This document shows positions 35,213 to 46,699 of a stretch of DNA of 64,000 bases, piece after piece (position 1 is the stretch's first letter; every line of letters starts with the position of its first letter). The position numbers and the translations under genes are program-made. This DNA comes from a bacterium (GTDB lineage Bacteria; Planctomycetota; UBA8108; UBA1146). The DNA is taken from NCBI GenBank assembly GCA_029976805.1, contig JAPOLY010000001.1, positions 57,240 through 121,239 on the forward strand, given 5' to 3'. The notes beneath the pieces were generated by a model that saw nothing but the letters and a program-made list of their open reading frames with translations, searched no databases and was not told where the DNA came from.

Positions 35213-38200
35213 ATGTCGCCTGAAGAAGCGATGGCCGTGGAGCACGGACCGAGACCAGCCAAGGTCTTTGGTAGTGGTCTGAGGGCTGTGCAAATTCCGA
35301 ATCTGATGGAGTTGCAGATCAATGCATACTCCCAGTTTCTGCAAAGGGATGTTCACTGGGCGGACCGGGACAACATTGGTCTCGAGTCGATCCTCCGTGA
35401 GATTTTCCCCATCAACAGTTACGACGAGTCGATCACCCTGACTTATCTGGGTTACGACCTCGGCAGTCCCCGTTACTCGGTCGATGAGTGCCGACAGCTC
35501 AAGCTGACCTACGGGGCCCCCTTCAAAATTCGCCTTCGCCTTGAGAAAGAGGGGGAGTCACTGGAGGAAGAGGTCTATCTCGGAGAGATTCCGCTGATGA
35601 TCGGTGGCGGTGAATTCATCGTCAACGGTTCCGAGCGCGTGATCGTCAGTCAGCTGCATCGCTCTCCCGGCGTGGACTTCAGCGAAGAGCTGCACACTGG
35701 CGACGTCAAGCTGCACTCGTGCCGGATTATTCCCGAGCGCGGATCCTGGGTCGAGTTCAACGTCACCAAAAAAGGTGCACTCTCGGTTCGGATCGACCAG
35801 AGCGGCAAGTTCCCTGCCTCGATGCTTCTGCGTGCCATGGACGAGGACTTTGGTTCCTCCACGGCTCTGCTTTCCATGTTCTATGAGCTGGAAACGGTCA
35901 AGGCAAAGACGGTCAAGGACATCGACAAGCTGATCGGAACAGAAGTCGACGGCGTGCGTACAGGCCGGGTGAGTGCCGAGGACATCCTCGACGCTGAAAC
36001 CGGCGAGGTTCTGCTCCACACCGGAGACGTCTTTACGGAAACCTTCCTCAACAGTTACTTCTCTGAGGACATGAACGCCAAGCGTGGTGGCAAGAGCAGT
36101 TTCAAGGTCTTGCCCGAGAGCTTTGACGACCTGTTCCTCAAAACGATTCGTGAAGACAACTCCATCGATCACGAAGACGCCCTGATCAAGATTTACACCC
36201 GCCTTCGCCCCGGCAACCCGCCACAGGTGGCCAAGGCCCGCGAGTTGTTCTTCGACAAATTCAAGAACGACGCCAAGTACCGTCTTGGCAAGGTCGGAAG
36301 ATTCCGCATCAACCGCAAATTCGGACTCGAGCTTCCGGAAGATGCCCAGGTGATTCAGAAGGAAGACATCCTCGAATCGATCTCCTACATCTTCAAGTTG
36401 CGCGATCGCCAGGGACAGTTGGACGATATCGACCATCTGGGTAACCGCCGTGTCAGAACCATCGAGGAACTGGCCGGGGACGAACTGCGCAAGGGCTTCC
36501 TGAAGCTCAAGCGTACCGTCCAGGAGCGGATGAGCATGATGGAGCCAGAGAACCTGACTCCCCGTTCTGTCATCAACTCGAAAACCATCTCCAGTGCCGT
36601 CGAGTTCTTCTTCGGTCGTGGTGAGCTTTCACAGGTGGTGGACCAGACCAACCCGCTTTCCCAGTTGACTCATGAGCGCCGTCTCAGTGCGTTGGGACCC
36701 GGTGGACTGAACCGGAAGCGTGCCGGCTTCGAAGTGCGAGACGTGCACATTTCCCACTATGGCAGGATCTGCCCGATCGAGACTCCCGAGGGAACCAACA
36801 TCGGTCTGATCTCCAGCCTCAGTGTGTTCGCCACCATCGACAAATACGGATTCCTGATTACGCCCTACTTCCCGGTGAAGAACGGTAAAGCTGATCTGTC
36901 CAAGACCGGGATCCGTTTCCTGCGTGCGGACGAAGAGGAAAACAAGTACCTCACTCCTGCGGACTCTCCGCTGGACGATACCGGCACGTTGATCGGTGAT
37001 CTGGTACTCGCTCGCTACAACGGTGAATTCATCATGGTGGAACCGGACAAGATCGAACTGATGGACGTTTCGTCCAAGCAGTTGATCGGTGTTTCGGCTG
37101 CCCTGATTCCTTTCCTCGAGCACGACGACGCAAACCGGGCCCTGATGGGATCGAACATGATGCGTCAGGCGGTGCCGTTGCTGCGCACCGATCCGCCACT
37201 GGTCGGAACCGGTATGGAAGAGCACGTCTCCAAATACTCGGGAATGGTGATGCGTGCGCCCAAGGATGGCACCGTGACCAGCGTCGATTCGACTCATATC
37301 GAGATCGACGGCGAGCGTCATGAGTTGCGCAAGTACCGCGGCCTCAACGAAAGAACCTGTCAGAACCAGCGCCCTTGTGTGATCCTCGATCAGAAGGTCA
37401 CCAAAGGGGATGTGATCGCTGACGGAGCGGCAACCGAGAATGGCATTCTGTCCCTCGGGCGTAACGTGCTCGTCGCCTTCATGTCATGGGACGGCTACAA
37501 CTTCGAGGATGCGATCATCGTCAGTGAGCAACTGGTTCGTGAGGATGTCTACACTTCGATTCACATCGATGAGTTTGAGATCGAAGTTCGCGAGACCAAA
37601 CTGGGTCGCGAAGAGTTTACCCGTGACATTCCCAACGTTTCCGAGCGCGTGCTCTCCAAGTTGGATGAGCGCGGAATCATCAAAACCGGAACCCAGGTGG
37701 TTCAGGGCGACATCCTTGTCGGCAAGGTGGTTCCCAAATCGAAGAGTGAGCTCTCTCCTGAGGAGAAGCTTCTTCACGCCATCTTTGGTCGTGCAGGTGA
37801 GGACGTCAAAAACGAATCCCTGACCGTTGGTTCGGGTGTCAAGGGCGTCGTCATCGGTTCGAAGAAGTTCTCCCGCAAAAATGAGATCACCCCGGAAGAT
37901 CGTCGTGAGATGAAGACGAAGATGGAGAAGCTGGAGACGGAAACGTACGACCAGATCATCTTCGAACTGGAATCTCTCCTGGGCGAAATTCGCGACGTCA
38001 CCGGCTCCTCTCCGAGGAACCCGGACACGGGTCGCGTCTTCAAGGCCGAGGAACTTTTCATGACGCGGAACGTGCACTCGGTCAAGATTGCACTTAACCC
38101 TGAGTTGTTCCTTGGATCTTCAGAGAGCAACAACCAGAAGATCAAGGATGCCCTCTTCCGTCGCTTCCAGAAGATGGAAGAACTGGAGGATTCCAGAAAC

Positions 38201-38977
38201 CGTGAGATCAACCGCATGACCCGTGGTGACGAACTTGCTCCGGGTGTCATTGAAATGGTCAAGGTTTGGGTCGCAACCAAGCGCAACCTTTCCGTCGGTG
38301 ACAAAATGGCGGGACGTCACGGTAACAAGGGTGTGATCTCGCGGATTCTTCCGTTGCAGGACCTGCCCTTCCTCGAAGACGGGCAAATGGTTGAGGTCAT
38401 CCTCAATCCGCTGGGTGTGCCTTCACGAATGAACCTCGGACAGATTCTCGAGACCCAGCTCGGTTGGGCTGCGGACAAACTGGGATACCGCGCGGTGACC
38501 CCCGTCTTCGACGGAGCCACCGAAGAAGAGATTCGTGACGAATTGACCAAGGCCGGACTGACCGACGACGGAAAGTCGGTGCTTTACGACGGCCGTACCG
38601 GTGAGCGTTTCGAGCAGAAGGTGACCGTTGGTCGCATGTACCTGCTCAAACTGCACCACCTGGTGGACGACAAGATTCATGCCCGAGCCACCGGGCCTTA
38701 CTCCCTCATTACGCAACAGCCGCTGGGAGGAAAGGCGAGGTTCGGAGGACAGAGATTCGGAGAGATGGAAGTGTGGGCGCTGGAAGCCTACGGTGCTGCA
38801 CACATCCTTCAGGAACTGCTGACGGCCAAGTCGGATGACGTCGACGGCAGGGCAAAAATCTACGAGTCGATGGTCAAGGGTGAAAACAGTCTGCAGGCAG
38901 GAACTCCTGTCTCCTTCGACGTTCTCACCAATGAGATCAAGGGCCTGGGTCTGAACCTCGAACTGGAAAAGAAGTGA
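35213..38977 (+). CDS. rpoB: RNA polymerase subunit beta
   Basis: The 1254-residue subunit shows the standard beta landmarks: the rifampicin-pocket stretch [20 protein letters not shown] near residue 480-500, [11 protein letters not shown] near 521, DGYNFEDAI near 759, and [10 protein letters not shown] near 1034. It forms half of the catalytic cleft. It is shorter than the E. coli protein (1342), consistent with loss of the lineage-specific inserts. In the rif region the canonical Asp, His and Ser positions are kept, so no resistance substitution is evident. The stop lies 4 nt before rpoC. Confidence 0.99.
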   Translation: MSPEEAMAVEHGPRPAKVFGSGLRAVQIPNLMELQINAYSQFLQRDVHWADRDNIGLESILREIFPINSYDESITLTYLGYDLGSPRYSVDECRQLKLTYGAPFKIRLRLEKEGESLEEEVYLGEIPLMIGGGEFIVNGSERVIVSQLHRSPGVDFSEELHTGDVKLHSCRIIPERGSWVEFNVTKKGALSVRIDQSGKFPASMLLRAMDEDFGSSTALLSMFYELETVKAKTVKDIDKLIGTEVDGVRTGRVSAEDILDAETGEVLLHTGDVFTETFLNSYFSEDMNAKRGGKSSFKVLPESFDDLFLKTIREDNSIDHEDALIKIYTRLRPGNPPQVAKARELFFDKFKNDAKYRLGKVGRFRINRKFGLELPEDAQVIQKEDILESISYIFKLRDRQGQLDDIDHLGNRRVRTIEELAGDELRKGFLKLKRTVQERMSMMEPENLTPRSVINSKTISSAVEFFFGRGELSQVVDQTNPLSQLTHERRLSALGPGGLNRKRAGFEVRDVHISHYGRICPIETPEGTNIGLISSLSVFATIDKYGFLITPYFPVKNGKADLSKTGIRFLRADEEENKYLTPADSPLDDTGTLIGDLVLARYNGEFIMVEPDKIELMDVSSKQLIGVSAALIPFLEHDDANRALMGSNMMRQAVPLLRTDPPLVGTGMEEHVSKYSGMVMRAPKDGTVTSVDSTHIEIDGERHELRKYRGLNERTCQNQRPCVILDQKVTKGDVIADGAATENGILSLGRNVLVAFMSWDGYNFEDAIIVSEQLVREDVYTSIHIDEFEIEVRETKLGREEFTRDIPNVSERVLSKLDERGIIKTGTQVVQGDILVGKVVPKSKSELSPEEKLLHAIFGRAGEDVKNESLTVGSGVKGVVIGSKKFSRKNEITPEDRREMKTKMEKLETETYDQIIFELESLLGEIRDVTGSSPRNPDTGRVFKAEELFMTRNVHSVKIALNPELFLGSSESNNQKIKDALFRRFQKMEELEDSRNREINRMTRGDELAPGVIEMVKVWVATKRNLSVGDKMAGRHGNKGVISRILPLQDLPFLEDGQMVEVILNPLGVPSRMNLGQILETQLGWAADKLGYRAVTPVFDGATEEEIRDELTKAGLTDDGKSVLYDGRTGERFEQKVTVGRMYLLKLHHLVDDKIHARATGPYSLITQQPLGGKARFGGQRFGEMEVWALEAYGAAHILQELLTAKSDDVDGRAKIYESMVKGENSLQAGTPVSFDVLTNEIKGLGLNLELEKK

Positions 38978-38981
38978 TCCA

Positions 38982-41900
38982 ATGATGGAACCCGTATACG
39001 ACAAGGTGAATGACTACGGAGCGGTCAACATCCGCCTCGCATCACCCACGGATATCCTCTCGTGGTCCCACGGAGAGGTGAAAAAGCCCGAGACCATCAA
39101 CTACCGGACCTACCGTCCGGAAAAAGATGGACTCTTCTGCGAGCGAATTTTCGGACCTGAAAAGGACTGGGAATGTGCCTGCGGAAAGTACAAGGGCATC
39201 AAGCACAAGGACATCATCTGTGACCGCTGTGGCGTCAAGGTGGCCCATTCCCGCGTCCGTCGCGAGCGCATGGGGCACATCAATCTCGCCGCACCCGTGG
39301 TTCACATTTGGTTCTTCAAGGCGATGCCATCCCGTCTGGGCAATCTGCTGGAACTGAAGACCACCCACCTCGAGCGGGTGATCTACTATCAGGACTACAT
39401 GGTTCTGGATCCGGGAGATACGCCTCTCAAGGAGAAGCAGCTTCTGAATGAAGAAGAGTACCGCTTCGCCCGCGAGAAGTACGGAGATGAGTTCGAGGCC
39501 GACATGGGAGCGGAAGCGATTCGCACCATGATTCGCAATCTTGATCTTCCTTCTCTCTTCGATGAGTTGAAGGAAGAGTACGAGACCACCCGTTCCAAGC
39601 AGAAGAAGGCAAGTTTGATTCGCCGTCTCGGAATTATCCGTACGGTGATCGAATCTGGCAACAAGCCGGAGTGGATGATTCTCGAAGCGGTTCCTGTGAT
39701 TCCGCCCGACCTTCGTCCTCTCGTTCTTCTGGAAAGCGGAAACTTTGCGACCAGTGATCTCAACGACCTTTACCGTCGTCTCATCAACCGCAACAACCGC
39801 TTGAAGAAGTTGCTCGATCTGAATGCACCTGAAGTGATCATTCGCAACGAGAAGCGAATGCTCCAGCATTCTGTTGATGCACTCTTTGACAACAACCGCT
39901 GCCGTCGTCCGGTTCTCGGTTCAAACAACCGTCCGCTCAAGTCCCTGACCGACATGATCAAGGGTAAGCAGGGACGTTTCCGTGAGAACCTCCTCGGTAA
40001 GCGTGTGGACTACTCCGCCCGTTCCGTGATTGCGGTTGGCCCGGAGTTGAAACTGCACCAGTGTGGATTGCCGAAGAAGATCGCTCTGGAGCTTTTCCAG
40101 CCCTTCATTATTCGCAGACTCAAGGAACTCGGTTATGCCGATACCATCAAGAGCGCGAAGAAGATGCTGGAGCGCAAGGACGATGAGGTTTGGGACATTC
40201 TTGAAGAAGTGACCCAGGGTCACCCTGTGATGCTGAACCGTGCGCCGACTCTTCACCGTATGGGAATCCAGGCTTTCGAGCCGGTATTGATCGAGGGTAA
40301 TGCAATCCTTGTTCACCCGCTGGTCTGCGAGGGTTTCAATGCGGACTTCGACGGTGACCAAATGGCCGTGCACCTGCCACTCTCCGTAGAAGCGCAGCTC
40401 GAAGCACAAAACCTGATGCTTTCGACCAACAACATCTTCTCGCCGGCACACGGTAACCCGATCATCGCACCTTCTCAGGATATCGTGATGGGTTGTTACT
40501 ACCTGACGGTCGCCAAGGAAGAAATGTTGGGGCACAACATCATTTTCTCGAGCCCTGAAGAGGTTCACACCGCACTCGGTGCCGGAAAGATTCACGGTCA
40601 TGCTCTGGCCAAGGTTCGCTTGCCGGAAGGCAAGGTGGTTTACAGCTCCTTCGGAAAAGTGGAATCACCAGACGAGTACGGCTTCTACCGGACGACGCCG
40701 AGTCGCATCATCTTTAATGATCTTCTCGATCATGAAGACATGCCGTTCTACAACTTCGCCCTCGCCAAGTCTGATCTGAAGTCGGTCATCGCTGACTGTT
40801 TCCGCATTCGTGGGCGCCGTGCCACCCTCAAGTTCCTTGATGACATGAAGGATCTGGGATTCAAGGCGGCCACCCGCTCCGGACTCTCCTTCAGCCTTGC
40901 TGACTTGAGAACCCCGGAACAGAAGCTCAATGAACTGGAGAAAACGCAGGGCCAGGTCGATCTGATTCAGCAGCGTCACCAGGATGGTGTGATCACCAAC
41001 GACGAGCGCAGTAGTCAGATCATCGACAAATGGACCCAAACCACCAACGTGGTCGGTGAGATGCTGATGCAGCGTCTCAAGGAAGACACTCGTCCAGGTG
41101 ATGAGTACGTCAATCCCATCTTCGTCATGGTGGATTCAGGCGCACGGGGATCCGTGACCCAGATCCGTCAGCTGGCGGGAATGCGCGGATTGATGGCGAA
41201 GCCCTCCGGTGAAATCATCGAGACTCCCATCAAGGCGTCTTTCCGTGAGGGACTGAAAGTTCTGGAGTACTTCTCCTCAACTCACGGTGCCCGTAAAGGT
41301 CTGGCTGATACTGCACTGAAGACCGCTGACTCCGGTTACCTGACCCGCAAACTTGCTGACGTCGCCCAGAATGTGGTCGTCAATGAGCTGGACTGCGGTA
41401 CTCGCAACGGGCTTTCCAAGAAGGCTCTCAAGCGTGGTGAAAAGGAAGCGATTCCGCTGGCCGCAAGGGTTCGCGGACGGACCTCCGTCACCGAAATCAA
41501 GGATCCGGTTTCTGGCGAAGTGGTCGTCGAGGCGGATGGCCTGATCACTCCGCAGATTGCAGACCGAATTCAGGATCTGGGGTACGAACGGATTCTCGTC
41601 CGCAGTCCCCTGACCTGCGACAGTCCTCTGGGAGTCTGTGCCAAGTGTTACGGCATGGACCTCTCCAGCGGTAAGCTGGTTGAGCAGGGTCTGGCAGTTG
41701 GAATCGTCGCGGCACAATCGATCGGTGAGCCGGGTACACAGCTGACGATGCGGACCTTCCACATCGGTGGTGTGGCCTCGAAGTCGGTTCAGGAATCTTC
41801 AGTCAAGGCGAACAATGCCGGTGAGATCGTCCTCAAAGAGGCCAATCACGTCGTCAACCAGGATGGCCAGGATGTGGTCATCAGCCGCCGTGGACTCTTG

Positions 41901-43367
41901 ACCATCGTCAAGGACGGCCGGGAACTGGAGAGTCACGAACTGAGTCTTGGAGCGATTCTTCACGTCAAAGAGGGAGCCGCAGTTCGCAAGGGAACCGCAC
42001 TCTTTGACTGGGATCCGCACTCCCAGTCGATCCTGACCGACGTTGTCGGTTACGCCAAATTTGAAGACATCGTTGAGGGTGCAACCCTGAACGTTGAGAT
42101 CGACCCGGTCTCGAATCAGGAGCGCAGAATCATCTCTGAGCACAGGGGTGAAATGCAGCCACAGATTCGGATCTGCAGTGACAAGGCAGGACAGGAAACC
42201 GTTGCCGCTTACCCCGTACCCGAGAAGGCGATGATCCAGATCGCAGACGGTGACAAGGTGGCCCCGGGTGACCTGTTGGCAAAATCTCCCCGTCAGACTT
42301 CCGGTACTCAGGACATCACCGGTGGACTGCCGCGAGTTACGGAGATTTTCGAGGTTCGCAAGCCGAAAAATCCGGCTGTGATCGCCGAGGTGGATGGAAT
42401 CGTCGAGTTCGGCGAGAAGAAACGCGGCAAGGTGATCATCAATGTGGTTACCGAGAATGGAGAGATCCATGAGCACGTGATCCCCTCCGGCAAGCACTAC
42501 CGCGTGACCAAAGATGACCAGGTGGTCCATGGTCAGCCTCTCACCGACGGTGACAAGGTCCCCAAGGATATCCTTCGTGTTGAGGGAGCTGAAGAAGTTC
42601 AGCGCTACCTTATCGAAGAGGTCCAGGGTGTTTACCTGTCCCAGAACGTGACCATCAATGACAAGCACATCGAAACCATCGTTTCCCAAATGATGCGCAA
42701 CGTGATGATCAGGGAAGCGGGTGACAGTGAGTTGCTGCCCGACACCGTGATCGACCGTCATCGCTTCCGCAAGATTTGCGAAGAGATGGCTGAGAACGGA
42801 ATGATGCCACCGACCGCCGAGCCGATGCTTCAGGGTATCACCAAGGCTGCGGTTCAGTCGGACAGCTTCATCTCCGCAGCCAGTTTCCAGGAGACGACGA
42901 AGGTTCTCACGGAAGCGGCACTCAGCGGCAAGAAGGATCGTCTCGTCGGTCTCAAGGAGAATGTGATCATGGGTCACATGATTCCGGCCGGTACCGGTTA
43001 CCGCAGTTACTTCGACAAGGGTGTTCGCCACCTCGGGGAGCCTCCCGTACCGGCAAAGCCCGAGTTGGAGTCTGTTCTGATCGGTGATCCGGCGACCACG
43101 GAGGAGGAGGGGGCTGAAAAGGCCGCTTCTGCAGATCCGTTGAGGGACTTCCTGATGGGTAATGATGTCAAGGTTGAGGCTCCCGAAGAGGCTGCTGAAA
43201 CGCCAGATACCTCAGAAATTGCTCAGGAGCCCGCTTCTGAGCCGGTTTTGAGAGATGACGAGATTCAGCCCCATCCGGATCTCCTGATCGGGGGAGAACC
43301 TTCTGTCCCCGAGGAGTCCGGCGAGGAAACTCCAAATTCGGAAGACGAAAACAATTCTGAGGGTTAG
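38982..43367 (+). CDS. rpoC: RNA polymerase subunit beta-prime with acidic C-terminal tail
   Basis: The 1461-residue catalytic subunit has the first zinc site (Cys65, Cys67, Cys80, Cys83), the active-site motif NADFDGDQM at about 453-461, and a second zinc site near 880-895 ([11 protein letters not shown]). After the usual C-terminal region ([10 protein letters not shown]), about 93 residues are Glu/Asp/Ser/Pro-rich (from about residue 1369). This tail is unlike the core and is not seen in E. coli RpoC. ATG-ATG at the start leaves the true first Met uncertain by one residue. Confidence 0.99.
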   Translation: MMEPVYDKVNDYGAVNIRLASPTDILSWSHGEVKKPETINYRTYRPEKDGLFCERIFGPEKDWECACGKYKGIKHKDIICDRCGVKVAHSRVRRERMGHINLAAPVVHIWFFKAMPSRLGNLLELKTTHLERVIYYQDYMVLDPGDTPLKEKQLLNEEEYRFAREKYGDEFEADMGAEAIRTMIRNLDLPSLFDELKEEYETTRSKQKKASLIRRLGIIRTVIESGNKPEWMILEAVPVIPPDLRPLVLLESGNFATSDLNDLYRRLINRNNRLKKLLDLNAPEVIIRNEKRMLQHSVDALFDNNRCRRPVLGSNNRPLKSLTDMIKGKQGRFRENLLGKRVDYSARSVIAVGPELKLHQCGLPKKIALELFQPFIIRRLKELGYADTIKSAKKMLERKDDEVWDILEEVTQGHPVMLNRAPTLHRMGIQAFEPVLIEGNAILVHPLVCEGFNADFDGDQMAVHLPLSVEAQLEAQNLMLSTNNIFSPAHGNPIIAPSQDIVMGCYYLTVAKEEMLGHNIIFSSPEEVHTALGAGKIHGHALAKVRLPEGKVVYSSFGKVESPDEYGFYRTTPSRIIFNDLLDHEDMPFYNFALAKSDLKSVIADCFRIRGRRATLKFLDDMKDLGFKAATRSGLSFSLADLRTPEQKLNELEKTQGQVDLIQQRHQDGVITNDERSSQIIDKWTQTTNVVGEMLMQRLKEDTRPGDEYVNPIFVMVDSGARGSVTQIRQLAGMRGLMAKPSGEIIETPIKASFREGLKVLEYFSSTHGARKGLADTALKTADSGYLTRKLADVAQNVVVNELDCGTRNGLSKKALKRGEKEAIPLAARVRGRTSVTEIKDPVSGEVVVEADGLITPQIADRIQDLGYERILVRSPLTCDSPLGVCAKCYGMDLSSGKLVEQGLAVGIVAAQSIGEPGTQLTMRTFHIGGVASKSVQESSVKANNAGEIVLKEANHVVNQDGQDVVISRRGLLTIVKDGRELESHELSLGAILHVKEGAAVRKGTALFDWDPHSQSILTDVVGYAKFEDIVEGATLNVEIDPVSNQERRIISEHRGEMQPQIRICSDKAGQETVAAYPVPEKAMIQIADGDKVAPGDLLAKSPRQTSGTQDITGGLPRVTEIFEVRKPKNPAVIAEVDGIVEFGEKKRGKVIINVVTENGEIHEHVIPSGKHYRVTKDDQVVHGQPLTDGDKVPKDILRVEGAEEVQRYLIEEVQGVYLSQNVTINDKHIETIVSQMMRNVMIREAGDSELLPDTVIDRHRFRKICEEMAENGMMPPTAEPMLQGITKAAVQSDSFISAASFQETTKVLTEAALSGKKDRLVGLKENVIMGHMIPAGTGYRSYFDKGVRHLGEPPVPAKPELESVLIGDPATTEEEGAEKAASADPLRDFLMGNDVKVEAPEEAAETPDTSEIAQEPASEPVLRDDEIQPHPDLLIGGEPSVPEESGEETPNSEDENNSEG

Positions 43368-43511
43368 TATGAGGGGCCGCTCCGGGAATGAATCGGGGCG
43401 GCGAGTCGATTCCAGCGGCCAGTGAGAGCTGTTCAGGAATCCTTCGAGACCAGAAAAGGATGCACGAATCGATCGCGATGATCTGATCGCAGTGTCCTTG
43501 AAAGAGAATGA

Positions 43512-43883
43512 ATGCCAACGATCAATCAGTTGGTCCGCAAGGGCCGCAAAGACAAGTTGAAGAAGAGCAAGTCTCCGGTGTTGGACCGTTGTCCTCAGCG
43601 CCGTGGAGTTTGCCTCAAGGTCCACACCATGACTCCCAAGAAGCCGAACTCGGCATTGCGCAAGGTGGCTCGTGTCCGCCTGTCCAATGGCAAGGAAATC
43701 ACGGCTTACATCGGGGGTGAGGGACACAACCTCCAGGAGCACTCCATCGTGCTCGTCAGAGGAGGACGTGTGCGTGACCTTCCCGGGGTTCGTTACCACG
43801 TGGTTCGAGGCACCCTCGACTGCTCCGGTGTGGATGACCGGAAGCAGGGACGCTCCAAGTACGGCAAGAAAAACAAGAAGTAG
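43512..43883 (+). CDS. rpsL: Ribosomal protein uS12
   Basis: The 123-residue decoding-site protein has the conserved loop [17 protein letters not shown] and [16 protein letters not shown] (with the Asp that is methylthiolated in E. coli). Residues linked to streptomycin resistance look wild type. The start is an ATG after a weak ribosome site, 144 nt past rpoC, so rpoC-rpsL may share a transcript. rpsG follows 14 nt downstream. Confidence 0.98.
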   Translation: MPTINQLVRKGRKDKLKKSKSPVLDRCPQRRGVCLKVHTMTPKKPNSALRKVARVRLSNGKEITAYIGGEGHNLQEHSIVLVRGGRVRDLPGVRYHVVRGTLDCSGVDDRKQGRSKYGKKNKK

Positions 43884-43897
43884 CGGGGTAGAGAATC

Positions 43898-44395
43898 TTG
43901 GCCAAGCGCAAGAACAAGGTCGTGAAGCAAAAGTTCCGTTCAACGCAGCGGTTCCAAAAACCCGACCCGAGGTACAACAGCATGGTGGTTACAAAGTTCA
44001 TCAACCGTCTCATGTGGGATGGCAAGAAAGCCATCGCCCGCGGCATTTTCTACGATGCCATGGACCTGCTCGGGAAAAAGGTCAGCGACGCAGAGCCGCT
44101 GGACATCTTCCTGACTGCGGTACAAAACGTCATGCCACAGGTAGAGGTTCGTTCCCGCCGAGTGGGTGGTGCCACTTATCAGGTTCCGGTGGAAGTCACT
44201 CGCCGTCGCGCACAGGCTTTGGCCCTGCGCACCATCGTCGAGACCTGCCGTGGACGCAGTGGAAAGCCAATGGCCGAGCGTCTCGCCGACGAGTTCGCCC
44301 AGGCATTCCGCAAAGAGGGTGCTTCCGTGACGTGGCGTGAAAACACCCACAAAATGGCTGAAGCGAACAAGCTTTTCGCCCACTACGCCTGGTAA
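43898..44395 (+). CDS. rpsG: Ribosomal protein uS7
   Basis: Translation starts at a TTG (43898), giving 165 residues beginning MAKRKNKVVKQ. uS7 organises the head of the 30S subunit. Family motifs include FINRLMWDGKKAIARGIFYDAMD, then MPQVEVRSRRVGGATYQVPVEV, and the C-terminal ending HYAW. The leader has only a modest GGGTAGAG site. A terminator follows 45 nt after the stop, before fusA. Confidence 0.98.
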   Translation: MAKRKNKVVKQKFRSTQRFQKPDPRYNSMVVTKFINRLMWDGKKAIARGIFYDAMDLLGKKVSDAEPLDIFLTAVQNVMPQVEVRSRRVGGATYQVPVEVTRRRAQALALRTIVETCRGRSGKPMAERLADEFAQAFRKEGASVTWRENTHKMAEANKLFAHYAW

Positions 44396-44439
44396 ACGAT
44401 TTTCGTCGTCGACCCGGCTCATTCGTTTTGTTGATCAAA

Positions 44440-44469
44440 CCCCCGCACCTCCCGGTGCGGGGGTTTTTT
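44440..44469 (+). terminator. Rho-independent terminator after rpsG
   Basis: A perfect 10-bp GC-rich stem (44440-44449 with 44454-44463, loop TCCC) runs straight into six Ts. It separates rpsL-rpsG from fusA. Confidence 0.95.
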
Positions 44470-44623
44470 GTTCGACCGATACACATCTTCTTTCCGAGCC
44501 TCTGTCGTCGCATCCCTTGAGTAGGGGCCTGTCTTGAATGAGAATCCGCATCGGAAGAGAAGAATTGCGGCTTCTCACTCATTGCCGCAGCCTCACTGAC
44601 CAGCCAGCCAAATCGGAGCGAAA

Positions 44624-46699
44624 GTGTCGAGCCAGTCATCTGCCAGTCATCCCACACGCAACATTGGAATCATTGCGCATATCGATGCGGGGAAGACGAC
44701 CGTCTCTGAACGGTTCCTTTTTTACTCGGGCAAGGAATATCGCATGGGTGAGGTTCATGAGGGCAGTGCCCACATGGATTGGTTGGTGGAAGAGCAGGAG
44801 CGCGGGATCACCATCACCAGTGCCGCGACCAGTTTTCGCTGGTCCGATGCGGTACTCAATCTGATCGACACCCCTGGCCATGTTGATTTCACCGCAGAGG
44901 TCGAGCGCGCCCTTCGGGTTCTCGATGGAGCGGTGGGGGTTTTTTGTGGTGTTGCCGGTGTGCAGGCACAGTCAGAAACCGTATGGCGGCAGGCTGATCG
45001 CTACAACGTTCCCCGTATCGCTTTCATCAACAAGCTTGATCGAGTGGGGGCAGATTACTTTCGAGTCCTGGAAAATGTCAGTGATTCATTTTCTGTCGAT
45101 ACTCTTCCACTGAATATTCCTGTGGGAACAGAGTCTGATTTCAGAGCCGTCATCGATCTGGTGACGATGAAGCAGTACTCCTTTGACAGTGAGAGCCTTG
45201 GAGCCAAAGTTGTGGAGTCCGCTATCGATGCGGATCAGGAGGAGCTGGCTGAATTGTGGAGGGGGGAACTTCTCGACAAGGTCGCCGATCACGACGATGC
45301 CGTCATGGAACTGCACATGGAGGGTGAAGACGTTCCGGAGGATGTCCTCAGGGCTGCCATTCGCAAGGGGACTCTGGGAAGGGTGTGGGTTCCGGTTCTC
45401 GGTGGAAGTGCACTTTCCAACAAGGGGATTCAGCCGTTGCTGGATGCCGTGGTGCATTATCTCCCGGATCCCCTGGACGTTCCCACGGTCGAGGGGCAGG
45501 ACCCCAAGTCCGGCGATCCGATTCAGGTCCCATGTACGGGGGAAGACCCCTTCAGCGCACTCATCTTCAAAGTTCAGATCGACACCCATGGAGAGTTGCT
45601 CTACATGCGGGTCTATTCGGGAGCACTGGAAAAAGGCAAAACTGCCATGAACCCGCGCACGGGCAAGCGCGAACGCATCAATTCGATTCATCGCATGCAT
45701 GCCAACAGCCGGGAAAACCTCGAAAAAGCGGTGGCGGGGGACATCGTCGCCGTCACTGGCCCACGTTTCAGTGGAACCGGTGACACCCTTTGCGAGGCCA
45801 AGAAACAGGTCATGCTGGAGGAGCCGGTATTCCCGGAAACGGTGATCTCGATGGCCATCGAACCCCGTTCCGGTCAGGACCGGGATCGATTACAGGAGAT
45901 TCTCGGCAGGATTGAACGGGAAGACCCGACCTTCCGGACCGAGATCAATGAGGAGACTGGTCAGTTCGTCATGTCAGGAATGGGAGAGCTCCATCTCGAG
46001 GTGATTCGCAATCGTCTCGAGCGGGATTTCAAGGTCAATGCGAATATTGGCCAGCCTCGGGTGGCTTATCGACAAATGGTGTCGAAAGAAGCGACTTCGA
46101 GGGTCAAGGTCGAACGCCAATTGGGTGGAAAAGACCAATTTGGTGAGGTTTCCCTGACTTTGGTCCCACTACAGCCAGGAATAGACGAAGAAGAGTCGGT
46201 TCCAGTGGTTTGGGATGGGGGAGTTCCCCCCATTGCCCCGGAATGGGTTCAGGCGGTCCAGGGGACGGTGGAATCCTGCCTGAGCGGAGGAGGAAGCCTT
46301 GGATTTCCATTTATTCAGGTCCAGGCAAGGATCCAGCTTCCACCGATCACTCCGGAAACCACCGAGGCCGGTTTGGCAGTCGCAGCCCGCGAGGCCTTTG
46401 ATGAAGCCCATGAAAAGGCGGGAGACGTCCTTCTGGAGCCGTTGATGCAGTTTCAGGTCAGCACTCCGGAAGAGTATTTCGGTTCGATTCACCAGGATCT
46501 GGTGCGTCGCAGGGCTCAGATCGAGGATGTCGATCTGGTGCTCGATATCCGCAAAATCACCGGGAAAGTGCCTCTAGCGGAGGTATTCGGCTATACGACC
46601 GGTTTGAGATCCCTTTCACAAGGCCGTGCGGGCTTCTCGATGGAGCCGGTCGGCTTCGATTCGGCCCCTCCGGAGGTCGCGGAGAGATTCCGCTTCTGA
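44624..46699 (+). CDS. fusA: Elongation factor G-family GTPase, EF-G2-like
   Basis: A GTG start with GGAG 6 nt upstream gives 691 residues. G-domain motifs: AHIDAGKTT (18-26), RGITITSAAT, DTPGHVDF (82-89), NKLD (136-139). Domains II-V follow, with GGKDQFGEV in domain IV and GYTTGLRSLSQGRAGFSME near the end. The domain IV tip loop reads LPPITPETTEAG (572-583), where translocating EF-G has a loop with the conserved HDVDS; this one lacks the His and is a residue shorter. This recalls mitochondrial EF-G2 and the spdEFG2 type used in ribosome recycling. It could still translocate, so the symbol is provisional. A terminator upstream implies its own promoter. Confidence 0.9.
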   Translation: MSSQSSASHPTRNIGIIAHIDAGKTTVSERFLFYSGKEYRMGEVHEGSAHMDWLVEEQERGITITSAATSFRWSDAVLNLIDTPGHVDFTAEVERALRVLDGAVGVFCGVAGVQAQSETVWRQADRYNVPRIAFINKLDRVGADYFRVLENVSDSFSVDTLPLNIPVGTESDFRAVIDLVTMKQYSFDSESLGAKVVESAIDADQEELAELWRGELLDKVADHDDAVMELHMEGEDVPEDVLRAAIRKGTLGRVWVPVLGGSALSNKGIQPLLDAVVHYLPDPLDVPTVEGQDPKSGDPIQVPCTGEDPFSALIFKVQIDTHGELLYMRVYSGALEKGKTAMNPRTGKRERINSIHRMHANSRENLEKAVAGDIVAVTGPRFSGTGDTLCEAKKQVMLEEPVFPETVISMAIEPRSGQDRDRLQEILGRIEREDPTFRTEINEETGQFVMSGMGELHLEVIRNRLERDFKVNANIGQPRVAYRQMVSKEATSRVKVERQLGGKDQFGEVSLTLVPLQPGIDEEESVPVVWDGGVPPIAPEWVQAVQGTVESCLSGGGSLGFPFIQVQARIQLPPITPETTEAGLAVAAREAFDEAHEKAGDVLLEPLMQFQVSTPEEYFGSIHQDLVRRRAQIEDVDLVLDIRKITGKVPLAEVFGYTTGLRSLSQGRAGFSMEPVGFDSAPPEVAERFRF

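Noticed and set aside
41799-43031. 410-residue minus-strand frame inside rpoC
   Set aside because: It is antisense to a conserved part of RpoC and shows no domain.
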